Below are positions 1-7,492 of a stretch of 7,529 bases of DNA, piece by piece (position 1 is the first letter of the stretch; every line of letters starts with the position of its first letter). The notes beneath the pieces are model-generated. The model was given only the letters and a program-made list of their open reading frames with translations, made no database searches and was not told where the DNA came from. The DNA lies in NCBI GenBank assembly GCA_004356385.1, contig SMXL01000036.1, positions 1 to 7,529 of the forward strand. The letters are read 5' to 3'. This DNA comes from Bacteroidota bacterium (lineage in GTDB: Bacteria > Bacteroidota > Rhodothermia > Rhodothermales > UBA10348). Position numbers and translations under genes: made by a program.

Positions 1-981
1 AGCCTTGCTTCGAAGGGAGTCCCGGTCAGGTTGTGGGCTCGGCGAGAAGAGGCAGCCAGGCAGATTCGTGACGACCGGCACAATCCCACGTACCTCCCCG
101 ACGTTGTAATTCCCGAATCCATTGTCGTAACCTCCAATCTGGAGGAAGCTGTTGAAGGTACCGACTTCTGGGTTTTTGCGACTCCGTCGCAGGCCGTCCG
201 TTCCGTAGCTGAAAAGCTGGCCGAATTCGCATCGGAAAAACATCTGATTGTCTCCGTGGCGAAGGGAATTGAAAATGAGACGTTGTTGACCACAACGGGA
301 GTTCTCCACGAGGCGCTGCCTGTCGTTCCTCTGGGAAATCTTGGCGTTCTGTACGGACCCAGCCATGCGGAAGAAGTCGCGGTCGGCGTACCAACAGCTG
401 TCGTCGTATCCGCGCATGATTTGGCTGCGGCGGAAATCATGCAGGACGTATTCATGACATCCACCTTTCGCGTGTACGTTAATCCTGACATTATTGGGGT
501 GGAAATAGCGGGCTCGGTTAAAAATGTACTGGCCATTGCAGCCGGTATCGTCGAAGGCATTGGATACGGAGACAACGCAAAAGCGGCTCTGATTACACGC
601 GGATTGGACGAGATTAAGAGGCTGGGTGTGGCAATGGGTGCCAACGCGAGCACGTTTTCGGGTTTGGCCGGCATCGGCGATGTAGTCGTTACGTGTATGA
701 GTAAACTCAGTCGAAACCGGTATTTCGGAGAACAGATCGGGAAGGGAAAGTCGCTATCCGAGATCGAGGCAGAGATGACGATGGTGGCAGAGGGAGTCAG
801 AACCACGAAGTCGACGTACAAATTGTCGCGACAACACAACGTCGAGATGCCCATCACGGAAGGAGTCTATGCATGTCTCTTCGAAGGGAAAGGGCCTGAC
901 GTCGTAATCCAGGAACTCATGGCGCGAACGGCAAAACGGGAAGACTGGTTACCTGAAATGCTAAGAGAGGACGCCCTGTAA
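1..981 (+). CDS. gpsA: NAD(P)H-dependent glycerol-3-phosphate dehydrogenase, 5'-truncated by window edge
   Basis: Cytosolic enzyme that reduces dihydroxyacetone phosphate to sn-glycerol 3-phosphate, the backbone precursor for phospholipids. The reading frame is open from base 1, so the gene starts upstream of the window. 326 residues are visible, and alignment of the conserved lysines to E. coli GpsA suggests about 18 N-terminal residues are missing, including the GxGxxG dinucleotide loop. Numbering from base 1, the visible marks are LWARR just after the second Rossmann strand (about 11-15), ATPSQ (about 57-61), SVAKGIE with Lys88, GPSHAEE (119-125), GSVKN with the likely catalytic Lys174, and the family signature LAGIGDVVVTC (222-232) followed by SRNR (237-240). 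The order is Rossmann domain then the all-alpha C-terminal domain, as in the family, and the C-terminus ends at the usual length. The next gene begins 6 bp downstream, suggesting one transcript. No frameshift is seen. Identification is near certain; only the start is unknown. Confidence 0.96.
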   Translation, partial: SLASKGVPVRLWARREEAARQIRDDRHNPTYLPDVVIPESIVVTSNLEEAVEGTDFWVFATPSQAVRSVAEKLAEFASEKHLIVSVAKGIENETLLTTTGVLHEALPVVPLGNLGVLYGPSHAEEVAVGVPTAVVVSAHDLAAAEIMQDVFMTSTFRVYVNPDIIGVEIAGSVKNVLAIAAGIVEGIGYGDNAKAALITRGLDEIKRLGVAMGANASTFSGLAGIGDVVVTCMSKLSRNRYFGEQIGKGKSLSEIEAEMTMVAEGVRTTKSTYKLSRQHNVEMPITEGVYACLFEGKGPDVVIQELMARTAKREDWLPEMLREDAL

Positions 982-987
982 ATTCGA

Positions 988-1641
988 ATGACGGCAGCCG
1001 ACGTACAACGACTGGCCAAAAGGGGAGAGGGTGCGACGCTGGAATTCAAACTTCGCACACCTGAATCCGAGCGGCTTGCGAAAGAAGTTATTGCGTTCGC
1101 AAACACCAATGGCGGGCGCCTCCTGATTGGTGTGGACGATGACGGTACTGTATTGGGAGTGAAGGACTCTGAGGAGGAAGAGTTCGCCCTACGGTACGCT
1201 CTCGAGAAACACTGCCGTCCTCCCGTGAAATGGAGGACCGAGCACGTAGGGATTAGCAGAAAAAGAGATGTGATTATCGTTGCGGTTCCGCGAAGTAATG
1301 TTCGACCGCATGTTCTCATTTCGTCAAACGGACATCGCGAATCCACCGCGTACGTGCGAGTCGGAGATCGATCAATTGAGGCTTCGTCGGAAGCCATGGA
1401 ACTGATGCTCGAGGACAAGAATCAGGACGTTCAATTTGAGTTCGGGAAGCATGAACTAATCTTACTGAAATACCTCGATGAATACGGACGAATCGGAGTC
1501 GATTCCTTTGCCAGACTCGTTGACATCAGCGGGGATTATGCTCGCAGGATTCTGGTTTTACTTACCCGGGCTGGCATTCTTGCTCATCATCTGGACTACG
1601 AAGGCGACTATTTCACACTCTCCCATAATGGGCTGAACTAA
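988..1641 (+). CDS. AlbA_2 (Schlafen-type) domain protein with C-terminal winged helix
   Basis: 217-residue soluble protein with no signal peptide or membrane segment. Residues about 13-130 match the AlbA_2 / Schlafen-box fold: EGATLEFK (14-21), then a helix leading to AFANTNGG (36-43), LLIGVDDDG (45-53) and the VLGV strand. Residues about 130-150 are an acidic linker. Residues about 153-212 look like a winged helix-turn-helix (a KHELILLKYLDEYG helix, then a DYARRILVLLTRAGIL recognition-like stretch and a wing). Larger family members often carry a GHKL-type C-terminal region; this one does not, so it is a short version. Bacterial members are usually called putative DNA-binding or transcriptional regulators without a proven role. 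Eukaryotic Schlafen proteins of this fold can cut RNA, and Glu14/Glu19 have the same five-residue spacing as two of their catalytic acids, but activity here is inference. ATG at 988 is 6 bp after the gpsA stop with no clear Shine-Dalgarno, so translation may be coupled to gpsA. Confidence 0.88.
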   Translation: MTAADVQRLAKRGEGATLEFKLRTPESERLAKEVIAFANTNGGRLLIGVDDDGTVLGVKDSEEEEFALRYALEKHCRPPVKWRTEHVGISRKRDVIIVAVPRSNVRPHVLISSNGHRESTAYVRVGDRSIEASSEAMELMLEDKNQDVQFEFGKHELILLKYLDEYGRIGVDSFARLVDISGDYARRILVLLTRAGILAHHLDYEGDYFTLSHNGLN

Positions 1642-1653
1642 GTCAACGCCGAT

Positions 1654-1666
1654 TTGTACATTACAA
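1654..1666. repeat. Short inverted repeat TTGTA-CAT-TACAA upstream of topoisomerase A gene
   Basis: Perfect 5-bp inverted repeat with a 3-bp spacer, overlapping the candidate -35 element. It is too short for a terminator but has the shape of a small operator half-site pair. It could also be chance. Confidence 0.35.
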
Positions 1667-1681
1667 GAAGCCCCATTTAAT
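1654..1681 (+). promoter_or_regulatory. Weak sigma70-like promoter candidate for the topoisomerase genes
   Basis: The 60-bp gap before the topoisomerase A gene holds TTGTAC (1654-1659) and TTTAAT (1676-1681) separated by 16 bp. The -10 matches the consensus at five of six positions and the -35 at only three. It would give a leader of about 15 nt with no Shine-Dalgarno sequence before the ATG at 1702; the bases just upstream are T-rich (CTTTTTC). Read-through from the AlbA_2 gene is the alternative. Confidence 0.25.
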
Positions 1682-1701
1682 TCCGTTATTGCGCTTTTTC
1701 G

Positions 1702-4080
1702 ATGCCTGTAGTAGATATCATCTCATTGCATGAAACGACCAAAACGAGATATCTCAACTACTCGTTATCCGTTATTACGAGCCGTGCATTGCCCGATATT
1801 CGCGATGGCCTGAAGCCCGTTCATCGGCGCATTCTTTACGCGATGCACTCCAGTCTGCATCTCTACCCGGATTCCCGATACCGAAAAAGTGCGACGGTAG
1901 TCGGAGAGGTCATGGGAAAGTATCACCCGCATGGTGACACAGCCATTTACGATGCGATGGTGAGGATGGCACAGGACTTTTCGCTTCGGAGTCCTCTTGT
2001 CGACGGACAAGGAAATTTTGGATCTCTCGATGGCGACAGCGCCGCTGCCATGCGTTACACGGAGGTCAAACTCCGACCGGCAGCGATGGAGTTGCTCGAG
2101 GATATTCGCAAAGACACCGTACAGTTTCGACCGAACTTCGACGGAACGCTTTTCGAACCGGTTGTCTTGCCCGCAAAACTTCCAAACCTTTTACTGAACG
2201 GCTCCAGCGGGATCGCAGTTGGAATGGCGACCAATATTCCGCCACATAATATATCTGAACTCCTGGACGCGCTGATCTACATGATCGGTTCTCCCAACGC
2301 TCGGGTTCAGACGATTGTCGAGAAGTATATCAAAGGCCCTGACTTTCCGACAGGTGGGCGAATTTTGAATACGCCGGAATCTCTTCAGGAAATATATTCG
2401 AAAGGAGAAGGCGCCATCGAGATTCGTGGCGAGTTTGAGAATGACGGGAAGTCACGGGTGATCATCACCTCTATTCCGTACGGCGTTACAAAGAGCACAC
2501 TCATCGAGCAAATTGCTGACAAGATTATTCAGGGAAAGGTGCCGCAACTGGTAGACGTTCGGGACGAATCGACGGATGAAGTTCGGATTGTTCTGGAGAT
2601 CAAGCGGGGGGCGAAAGCGGATGCGGCCATGGCCTATCTGTTGAAACATACCGCCCTTCAGACGCGCTTCCATGTGAATATGACGTGTCTGATCCCGACG
2701 GACAATCCCGAAATCGGTCGCCCTGAAAAAGTGGACCTTCAGACCATCCTCAGGCATTTTCTTGATTTTCGACTCGAGGTGGTTACGCGGCGGTTGCGAT
2801 TCGAGCTGGCACAGCTCGAAAAGAGGATTCACATTCTGCACGGGTTTGAGAAGATCTTCGACGCCCTCGACGAGGCGATTCGCATTATTCGCTCGTCTGA
2901 GAACAAAGCAGACGCTGCTCAGCGTCTGATGCACCGTTTCGCCATCGACGACGTGCAGACGGAGGCCGTTTTGGAGACGAAATTGTACAAGCTCGCCAAG
3001 ATGGAAATAAGTGCCATTCGGGACGAGCTGAAAGAAAAGGAAATTCAGGCCTCTGACATTCGATCATTACTGGACGATGAGGCCGGGCGCTGGAGAGTGA
3101 TCAAAAAGGAGTTCAAGGAACTCAAATCGCAATTTGCGGACGAGCGTCGGACGATTATTTCCGGACCGGATGAAGTACGTGAGTACTCGGCCGAAGACTA
3201 CATCGTCGACGAAGATGTGTATGTTATCGCGACTCGCGACGGCTGGATCAAGCGACAGCGATCTTATACGGACGTATCGAGCATTCGGGTTCGCGACGGC
3301 GACGAGGTTGGATGGGTTCTTCCGGGATCTACCCGGCAAACCGTTGTTGTTCTGACGAGTTTTGGAAAAGCCTATTCTACGCGGATCGAAACGTTACCCA
3401 ACACGACCGGGCATGGCAGTCCGGTACAAAAACTTTTCGATTTCTCGGATGCAGAACATGTTGTCGGCGTCTTATCGCTTGATTCCAGAGCCTTGCCCCA
3501 GTCGATTCGGGAGGTTCAGGACCAGCAAGCTCTCTTCGACGAACAGGGGGAGATCGTCGAGTCGGGACCGTTCGTCGTTGCGGCAACCTCAACGGGGATG
3601 TGTCTGCGGGTCTCCACAAGCAAGTTCTCAGAGCCGTCGACGCGCTCGGGCCGCCAGTTTATGAAAGTGAAAGGAGACCATGCGGTTGTTGCTGCGGTCG
3701 TGGCTTCAGGAGACGAAAATATTTGCCTCGCCACACGAAACGGCCACGTACTGATTTTTCCGGTTCGGCAGGTTCCGATCGTGAAGGCAGCAGCCAAAGG
3801 GGTCATCGGAATCCGGCTAAATGAGGGAGATCGTCTGATTGGATTTGCCCTTTCCGCCGCAGCCCGACAGGGTCTTGAAGTGGAAACGAGCCGCGGTCGC
3901 CGAGAAGTCGTGAGAACTACGAAATTCGAAGTCAGCAACAGAGGGAACAAGGGTCGCTCGATTATTCACCGGGGCACGATTTCGAAAGTGATTCTGGGTG
4001 TGACGGAAATCCGGATAAATGGCAGCAACGGCAGCAACGGGAATGGGCAAAACGGAATCGAAGACGAGGAAGACGACTAG
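1702..4080 (+). CDS. parC: Type IIA DNA topoisomerase subunit A (topoisomerase IV ParC-like / GyrA family)
   Basis: Breakage-reunion subunit (792 aa) that binds and cleaves the gate DNA segment in an A2B2 enzyme controlling chromosome supercoiling and decatenation. The start fits the family ([14 protein letters not shown] at about 19-32). The catalytic tyrosine is Tyr119 in AAAMRYTE (114-121), preceded by Arg118. The quinolone-determining region [10 protein letters not shown] (75-84) has Thr80 and Asp84 at the positions of E. coli GyrA Ser83 and Asp87. Tower and coiled-coil regions run to about 490, then a beta-pinwheel C-terminal domain from about 500. Blade 1 (RDGWIKRQ, 512-519, onward) lacks the QRRGGKG GyrA box and resembles ParC; the only box-like match is SNRGNKG (745-751) in the last blade. 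An odd Gly/Asn/Ser repeat then an acidic EDEEDD tail (about 772-792) ends the protein. The cleavage core is GyrA-like, so gyrA is a reasonable alternative name. The B-subunit gene overlaps or abuts the 3' end, so the two are co-translated. ATG at 1702 has no Shine-Dalgarno. Confidence 0.95.
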   Translation: MPVVDIISLHETTKTRYLNYSLSVITSRALPDIRDGLKPVHRRILYAMHSSLHLYPDSRYRKSATVVGEVMGKYHPHGDTAIYDAMVRMAQDFSLRSPLVDGQGNFGSLDGDSAAAMRYTEVKLRPAAMELLEDIRKDTVQFRPNFDGTLFEPVVLPAKLPNLLLNGSSGIAVGMATNIPPHNISELLDALIYMIGSPNARVQTIVEKYIKGPDFPTGGRILNTPESLQEIYSKGEGAIEIRGEFENDGKSRVIITSIPYGVTKSTLIEQIADKIIQGKVPQLVDVRDESTDEVRIVLEIKRGAKADAAMAYLLKHTALQTRFHVNMTCLIPTDNPEIGRPEKVDLQTILRHFLDFRLEVVTRRLRFELAQLEKRIHILHGFEKIFDALDEAIRIIRSSENKADAAQRLMHRFAIDDVQTEAVLETKLYKLAKMEISAIRDELKEKEIQASDIRSLLDDEAGRWRVIKKEFKELKSQFADERRTIISGPDEVREYSAEDYIVDEDVYVIATRDGWIKRQRSYTDVSSIRVRDGDEVGWVLPGSTRQTVVVLTSFGKAYSTRIETLPNTTGHGSPVQKLFDFSDAEHVVGVLSLDSRALPQSIREVQDQQALFDEQGEIVESGPFVVAATSTGMCLRVSTSKFSEPSTRSGRQFMKVKGDHAVVAAVVASGDENICLATRNGHVLIFPVRQVPIVKAAAKGVIGIRLNEGDRLIGFALSAAARQGLEVETSRGRREVVRTTKFEVSNRGNKGRSIIHRGTISKVILGVTEIRINGSNGSNGNGQNGIEDEEDD
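4021..4038 (+). repeat. Tandem 9-bp repeat (GGCAGCAAC x2) read in two frames
   Basis: Two perfect copies of GGCAGCAAC followed by related GGGAATGGGCAAAAC. In the A-subunit frame this encodes the Gly-Ser-Asn tail; in the B-subunit frame it would encode Ala-Ala-Thr repeats after the ATG at 4019. It marks a low-complexity, slippage-prone junction between the two topoisomerase genes. Confidence 0.75.
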
Positions 4081-6016
4081 CGTGGTCACAAAGACATACA
4101 CAGGGGAAGACATCCAGGTTCTAGAGGGACTGGAACCCGTTCGAAAGCGCCCCAGCATGTATATCGGCGGAACGGGGAAACCTGGGCTTCATCATCTTCT
4201 CTGGGAAATCGTAGACAATGCGGTCGACGAGGCCACCAATGGCTATGCGACGAACATCGACGTGACGCTTCATAAGGATGGCGAGAGTATCACCGTGAGC
4301 GACAACGGTAGAGGAATTCCTGTCGACGATCACCCCACCAAAAAAATTCCGACACTCGAACTCATTTTAACCACGTTGCATGCGGGAGGAAAATTTGACA
4401 ACTCCAATTATATCACGTCTGGTGGCTTGCACGGAGTGGGAGCATCTGTCGTAAATGCCTTGTCGGAAGAGTTGATTGCGACCATTAAACGCGATGGAGG
4501 AACCTTTGAACAGCGCTTCGCTCGCGGTTTTCCCATTACCAAGCTAAAAAAGACATCGTCCAAGACCAGGCGAACGGGCACCACCATATTTTTCCGGCCC
4601 GACCACGAGATTTTCGATTCAACCGCCTTCGATGGAGAATGGATTCGGGAGCTACTGGAAGTAAAGACGTTCCTGAACGGAGATTTGCGAATCGTTTTCA
4701 AGGATGAGACCTCGGACCGTAAATATGAATTCAATCACGGAGGTGGAATTTCTGAGTATCTCGAACACCTTATCAAGAAACTGGGTGCCCGTCCGATTCA
4801 CGATCAGCCGTTTCTCCTTACCCAGGAAAAGTTAAAAGACGGTTCACGCGTCGAACTCGTTCTGCAGTGGACTGAATCACCTCGAGAATATGTAAAGTCC
4901 TACGTCAACGGAATAGCTACGGAGGACGGAGGCACACACGAGCAGGGTTTCAGGGATGCAGTTCGAAGCGCCCTTCGAGCATACATGGACACGCACAATT
5001 TACTTCCGAAGAACCTGGAAATCGGTGCCGATGATATCCGCGAGGGAATTGTTGCGGTGGTTAATCTGTATATGGTTGAACCCCAGTTCCAGGGCCAAAC
5101 GAAAGAAAAACTGAATAATCCGGACGCCCGCGCTCTGGTTTCAGGCGCACTGAGAATCGAACTGGAAAAGTATTTGAACAAGCATCCCTCCACGGGCGAG
5201 GCCATTGTGACACGCGTGATTCAATCGGCCCGCGCCCGGCACGCCAGTCGCGCTGCCGCCACTGCTGTTCGGCGAAAATCGAACGTGAGTCACCGGCTGA
5301 ATCTTCCGGGCAAACTTGCCGACTGTTCTTCTACCGATCCGTCCGAATCTGAAATATTTATCGTCGAGGGAGACTCGGCGGGTGGCTCGGCGAAGCAGGG
5401 ACGGGATCGAAAATTCCAGGCCATTCTCCCGCTTCGAGGTAAAGTTCTAAACGCAGAGCAGGCGACGCTCAAGAAGGTGATGGACAACAAGGAGCTCTCG
5501 AATGTAGTCCAGGCTCTTGGATGCGGAATTGGGGAGCATTTGGACTTGGCCAAACTCCGATATCACAAGGTTATTTTACTCATGGATGCCGATGCCGACG
5601 GTCATCATATTTCGACTCTGTTGCTGACATTTTTTTATCGCTACTTGAAAGCCTTGATCGATGAAGGCTACGTGTATCTCGCCCAGCCGCCACTTTACCG
5701 GTTGGACGCGGCCAAGAAAACCTATTGGGCGTTGGATGATGAGGCTCGCGACACGATCATTGCGGAGCTGCAAAAAAACAAGCGAAACATCAAAATAGAA
5801 CAGCAGCGATTCAAGGGGTTGGGAGAAATGATGCCAGCCACGCTGAAAGCAACCACCCTTGATCCCGAGAAACGAAGGCTTCTACGTGTGGAGATCGCAC
5901 AGGAGGATAAACTCGTCACTGAAAAAACAATTTCTGAGTTGATGGGAAAAGACGCATCGGCTCGCTTCAGATTCATCATGAAGCACGCTGCGGATGTAAA
6001 TGAACTGGACGTCTAA
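4043..6016 (+). CDS. parE: Type IIA DNA topoisomerase subunit B (topoisomerase IV ParE-like / GyrB family)
   Basis: ATPase and TOPRIM subunit partnering the preceding A subunit. Numbering from ATG 4043 (657 aa): GHKL ATPase with [10 protein letters not shown] (55-64; catalytic Glu55, Mg-binding Asn59), DNGRGIP (87-93) and [13 protein letters not shown] (127-139); transducer lysine in QTKEKL (Lys354); TOPRIM EGDSAGG (442-448) and DADADG (515-520), giving Glu442/Asp515/Asp517; then [12 protein letters not shown] (587-598). All catalytic residues are present. The large insert of gammaproteobacterial GyrB is absent, and [10 protein letters not shown] is a wording common in ParE, favouring topoisomerase IV, though GyrB is possible. 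Three starts compete: ATG 4019 (62-bp overlap), ATG 4043 (38-bp overlap, chosen; gives a Lys/Thr-rich tail) and GTG 4082, which begins one base after the A stop, has GAGGAAG upstream and matches the E. coli ParE N-terminus in length. Termination reinitiation is likely either way. Confidence 0.95.
   Translation: MGKTESKTRKTTSVVTKTYTGEDIQVLEGLEPVRKRPSMYIGGTGKPGLHHLLWEIVDNAVDEATNGYATNIDVTLHKDGESITVSDNGRGIPVDDHPTKKIPTLELILTTLHAGGKFDNSNYITSGGLHGVGASVVNALSEELIATIKRDGGTFEQRFARGFPITKLKKTSSKTRRTGTTIFFRPDHEIFDSTAFDGEWIRELLEVKTFLNGDLRIVFKDETSDRKYEFNHGGGISEYLEHLIKKLGARPIHDQPFLLTQEKLKDGSRVELVLQWTESPREYVKSYVNGIATEDGGTHEQGFRDAVRSALRAYMDTHNLLPKNLEIGADDIREGIVAVVNLYMVEPQFQGQTKEKLNNPDARALVSGALRIELEKYLNKHPSTGEAIVTRVIQSARARHASRAAATAVRRKSNVSHRLNLPGKLADCSSTDPSESEIFIVEGDSAGGSAKQGRDRKFQAILPLRGKVLNAEQATLKKVMDNKELSNVVQALGCGIGEHLDLAKLRYHKVILLMDADADGHHISTLLLTFFYRYLKALIDEGYVYLAQPPLYRLDAAKKTYWALDDEARDTIIAELQKNKRNIKIEQQRFKGLGEMMPATLKATTLDPEKRRLLRVEIAQEDKLVTEKTISELMGKDASARFRFIMKHAADVNELDV
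4066..4072 (+). promoter_or_regulatory. Shine-Dalgarno-like GAGGAAG before GTG 4082
   Basis: A purine-rich GAGGAAG sits inside the acidic-tail codons of the A subunit, with 11 nt between the end of its AGGA core and GTG 4082, the third possible start of subunit B. The spacing is slightly long. Neither ATG 4019 nor ATG 4043 has a well-spaced motif, so this is the best ribosome-binding signal at the junction. It may be only a by-product of Glu/Asp codons. Confidence 0.35.
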
Positions 6017-6022
6017 TGTCGG

Positions 6023-6037
6023 AGGGCCCGTTGCCCT
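6023..6037. terminator. Short GC-rich hairpin between convergent genes, possible weak bidirectional terminator
   Basis: AGGGC (6023-6027) pairs with GCCCT (6033-6037) around a 5-nt loop in the 29-bp gap between the topoisomerase B stop and the convergent MFS stop. The position suits a shared terminator, but the stem is only 5 bp and neither strand has a T run after it, so intrinsic termination would be poor. Confidence 0.25.
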
Positions 6038-6045
6038 GAGCGTCG

Positions 6046-7296
6046 CTAAAGAGGATTCCTGGGAAGCGTTTCTTTCATCATCAACAACACCACCATTCCT
6101 GAAAGCGCAGTCAGCCCTCCGACGGTTCCGAGCGCCCAATCTGTGTCAATCAGATCTGTAATTACGCCAACCAGTAGAGCTCCAACAACATACCCGCTGT
6201 CGCGCCACAGCCGGTAAACACCCACAGCCGTTGCCCGCCAGTTTGGATGCGACACGTCTCCTATAGCGGCGATCAAAGTGGGGTAAACACAGGCGGTCCC
6301 AATCCCCATAAGACCCATGGCTCCAAGCAGGAACCAGAAAGACTCAACGAATAGCATCAGAAAAATTCCGATGGCCTGGAGCTGCATGCCGACAACGATC
6401 AGCTTTTTTCTCCCAATCTTGTCAGACAAGGATCCTGTCCAGAGCTGCCCCAGCCCCCATACAAGTGGGTAGGTCGCTGCAAGGATTCCAATCTTTTCTA
6501 TGGAAAAGCCGCTGGCCGCAAAGAGGATGGGGAAGAGGCCCCAAGCCATCCCGTCGTTGAGATTGTTTACCAGTCCCGCCTGACTCACCGAAAACAGGGA
6601 ACGGTTTTTCCAGCTGGTCATCGCAAAAACTTTTGAGAACGTGTGGTCCGCGTCTGGGTGCTGGGTTTCTCTTGCCTCGAGAAGGGCGTGATCTTTCGTT
6701 TCGCGAACAAACGTGATGGACAGCAAGAAGCCAACCACAGCGATGACCGCTCCCAGATAAAAAGATTCGACGCCGAGACCGTATCTGGAGGCGATGTAAC
6801 CGGATGCGAGTGCAGCCAGTCCCACAGCGATATATCCAGACGCCTCGTTGAGACCCATGGCCAGGCCTCTATTTTTCGGTCCGACTAGGTCGATTTTCAT
6901 GATGACCGTGGACGACCAGGCCAGGCCCTGATTGATTCCCAGGAAAACATTTGCCGCAACAATCCAGGACCACGCCGGTGCGAACATAATGATAAATGGG
7001 ACGGGCAGGCCGAAGAGCCATCCCAACACCAGGATTCGTTTTCGACCGAAGTTGTCGCTTGCGCGTCCAGCGAAAAGATTCGATAGAGCCTTAGCTACAC
7101 CAAAGGTGACAATGAACGAAAGAATGGCTGTTCGCGAAGCCACGCCAAAAGCATCTTCCGCCAGAAGTGGAAGGATTGTCCGCTCCAGACCAACCATCGA
7201 TCCCACAAAGGCATTCACGAGGACCAACAAGGAGAATTGCTGCCAGTTTTCCTTCAGGCCAAGTTTCGTTTCAGAATGGACCGCCGAATCACTCAA
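6046..7296 (-). CDS. MFS transporter, 12 transmembrane helices, substrate unknown
   Basis: 416-residue inner-membrane secondary transporter of the major facilitator superfamily. Two six-helix halves are evident: the first hydrophobic segment begins near residue 21 and the last ends near 407. The loop 2-3 signature appears in both halves, GRASDNFGRKR (77-87) and GSLSDKIGRKK (288-298), which is diagnostic of the superfamily. A charged pair Glu38-Arg39 lies at the end of helix 1 in GLERT, and helix 5 holds GLNEASGY (148-155). The central cytoplasmic loop is roughly 198-232. There is no signal peptide, as expected. TTG at 7296 is chosen because AGGAAG lies 4 nt upstream (AGGA core 6 nt away) and the frame has no ATG or GTG start between TTG and the upstream stop except a GTA-flanked stretch without a ribosome site. 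It is convergent to the topoisomerase genes and divergent from the tRNA, so probably a single-gene unit. The sequence does not reveal whether it is an efflux or an uptake system. Confidence 0.92.
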   Translation of the reverse strand: MSDSAVHSETKLGLKENWQQFSLLVLVNAFVGSMVGLERTILPLLAEDAFGVASRTAILSFIVTFGVAKALSNLFAGRASDNFGRKRILVLGWLFGLPVPFIIMFAPAWSWIVAANVFLGINQGLAWSSTVIMKIDLVGPKNRGLAMGLNEASGYIAVGLAALASGYIASRYGLGVESFYLGAVIAVVGFLLSITFVRETKDHALLEARETQHPDADHTFSKVFAMTSWKNRSLFSVSQAGLVNNLNDGMAWGLFPILFAASGFSIEKIGILAATYPLVWGLGQLWTGSLSDKIGRKKLIVVGMQLQAIGIFLMLFVESFWFLLGAMGLMGIGTACVYPTLIAAIGDVSHPNWRATAVGVYRLWRDSGYVVGALLVGVITDLIDTDWALGTVGGLTALSGMVVLLMMKETLPRNPL

Positions 7297-7300
7297 GGGG

Positions 7301-7306
7301 CTTCCT
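7301..7306 (-). promoter_or_regulatory. Shine-Dalgarno AGGAAG for the MFS gene
   Basis: On the minus strand AGGAAG is followed by CCCC and the TTG start at 7296, leaving 6 nt between the AGGA core and the start. It is the only well-placed Shine-Dalgarno in the window and decides the non-ATG start. Confidence 0.65.
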
Positions 7307-7353
7307 GGTAGTTTCAGATGACGGCATTTTACGAAACAACCTTGATCTCAACG

Positions 7354-7367
7354 TATATTAGCGCCCC
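7354..7367 (+). promoter_or_regulatory. tRNA promoter: -10 TATATT with GC-rich discriminator
   Basis: TATATT (7354-7359) is followed by A and then GCGCCCC (7361-7367), putting the start of transcription a few bases before the tRNA at 7375. A GC-rich discriminator just after the -10 is typical of stringently controlled stable-RNA promoters. No convincing -35 hexamer lies 16-18 bp upstream, which lowers confidence. Confidence 0.4.
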
Positions 7368-7374
7368 ACAATAT

Positions 7375-7447
7375 AGGCCCATAGCTCAACTGGCAGAGCA
7401 TCTGACTCTTAATCAGAGGGTTCGGGGTTCGAGTCCCCGTGGGCCTA
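7375..7447 (+). tRNA. tRNA-Lys (anticodon CTT)
   Basis: 73-nt cloverleaf with every stem paired. The acceptor AGGCCCA (7375-7381) pairs with TGGGCCT (7440-7446), and the discriminator is A at 7447. The D stem is GCTC/GAGC. The anticodon stem TCTGA/TCAGA encloses the loop CTCTTAA with anticodon CTT at 7408-7410, decoding AAG lysine codons. The variable loop has 5 nt. The T stem CGGGG/CCCCG encloses TTCGAGT. The 3' CCA is not encoded (CTA follows), so a CCA-adding enzyme is needed. It is transcribed divergently from the MFS gene. Confidence 0.97.
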
Positions 7448-7458
7448 CTACGTAAAGT

Positions 7459-7492
7459 GTCCTAATACCGCCTAATAAAGCGATAATAGGAC
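7459..7492 (+). terminator. Imperfect hairpin downstream of tRNA-Lys, possible terminator
   Basis: GTCCTA (7459-7464) pairs with TAGGAC (7487-7492); inside, CGC (7469-7471) can pair with GCG (7480-7482) across an A-rich internal loop. The downstream bases TATTGTTACATTT are T-rich but not a continuous run. The position just after a tRNA suits a transcript end. The long, partly unpaired middle makes it weak. Confidence 0.35.
7461..7477 (+). repeat. Direct repeat CCTAATA with 10-bp period
   Basis: CCTAATA occurs at 7461-7467 and 7471-7477, exactly one helical turn apart, and a near-inverted copy (ATAATAGG) follows at 7483-7490. This could be a protein-binding array or part of the hairpin described at the same place. 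No gene is visible from 7448 to the end of the window. Confidence 0.5.

Noticed and set aside
1..981. TTG at base 31 as the gpsA start
   Set aside because: The frame is open to base 1 and residues before it (ASKGVPVR) match the conserved Rossmann region, so the gene extends beyond the window.
867..1418. 183-codon open frame on the minus strand opposite gpsA end and the AlbA_2 gene
   Set aside because: Its protein is Ser/Arg-rich with no family resemblance, and it lies antisense to two genes with clear conserved motifs; it is a shadow frame.
1622..1632. CCCAT-A-ATGGG palindrome near the end of the AlbA_2 gene as a terminator
   Set aside because: The one-base centre cannot form a stable 5-bp hairpin loop, there is no T run right after it, and it lies within codons for the protein's C-terminus.
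2452..2934. 160-codon open frame on the minus strand inside the topoisomerase A gene
   Set aside because: No recognisable domain, fully antisense to a conserved gene, no plausible promoter or ribosome site seen.
4019..6016. ATG 4019 as the primary start of topoisomerase B
   Set aside because: It needs a 62-bp overlap, adds an Ala/Thr repeat unlike the family, and has no good ribosome-binding motif; kept only as an alternative.
6932..7321. 129-codon + strand frame antisense to the MFS gene
   Set aside because: Arg/Pro-rich composition typical of the antisense of membrane-protein codons; the MFS frame has strong helices and signatures.
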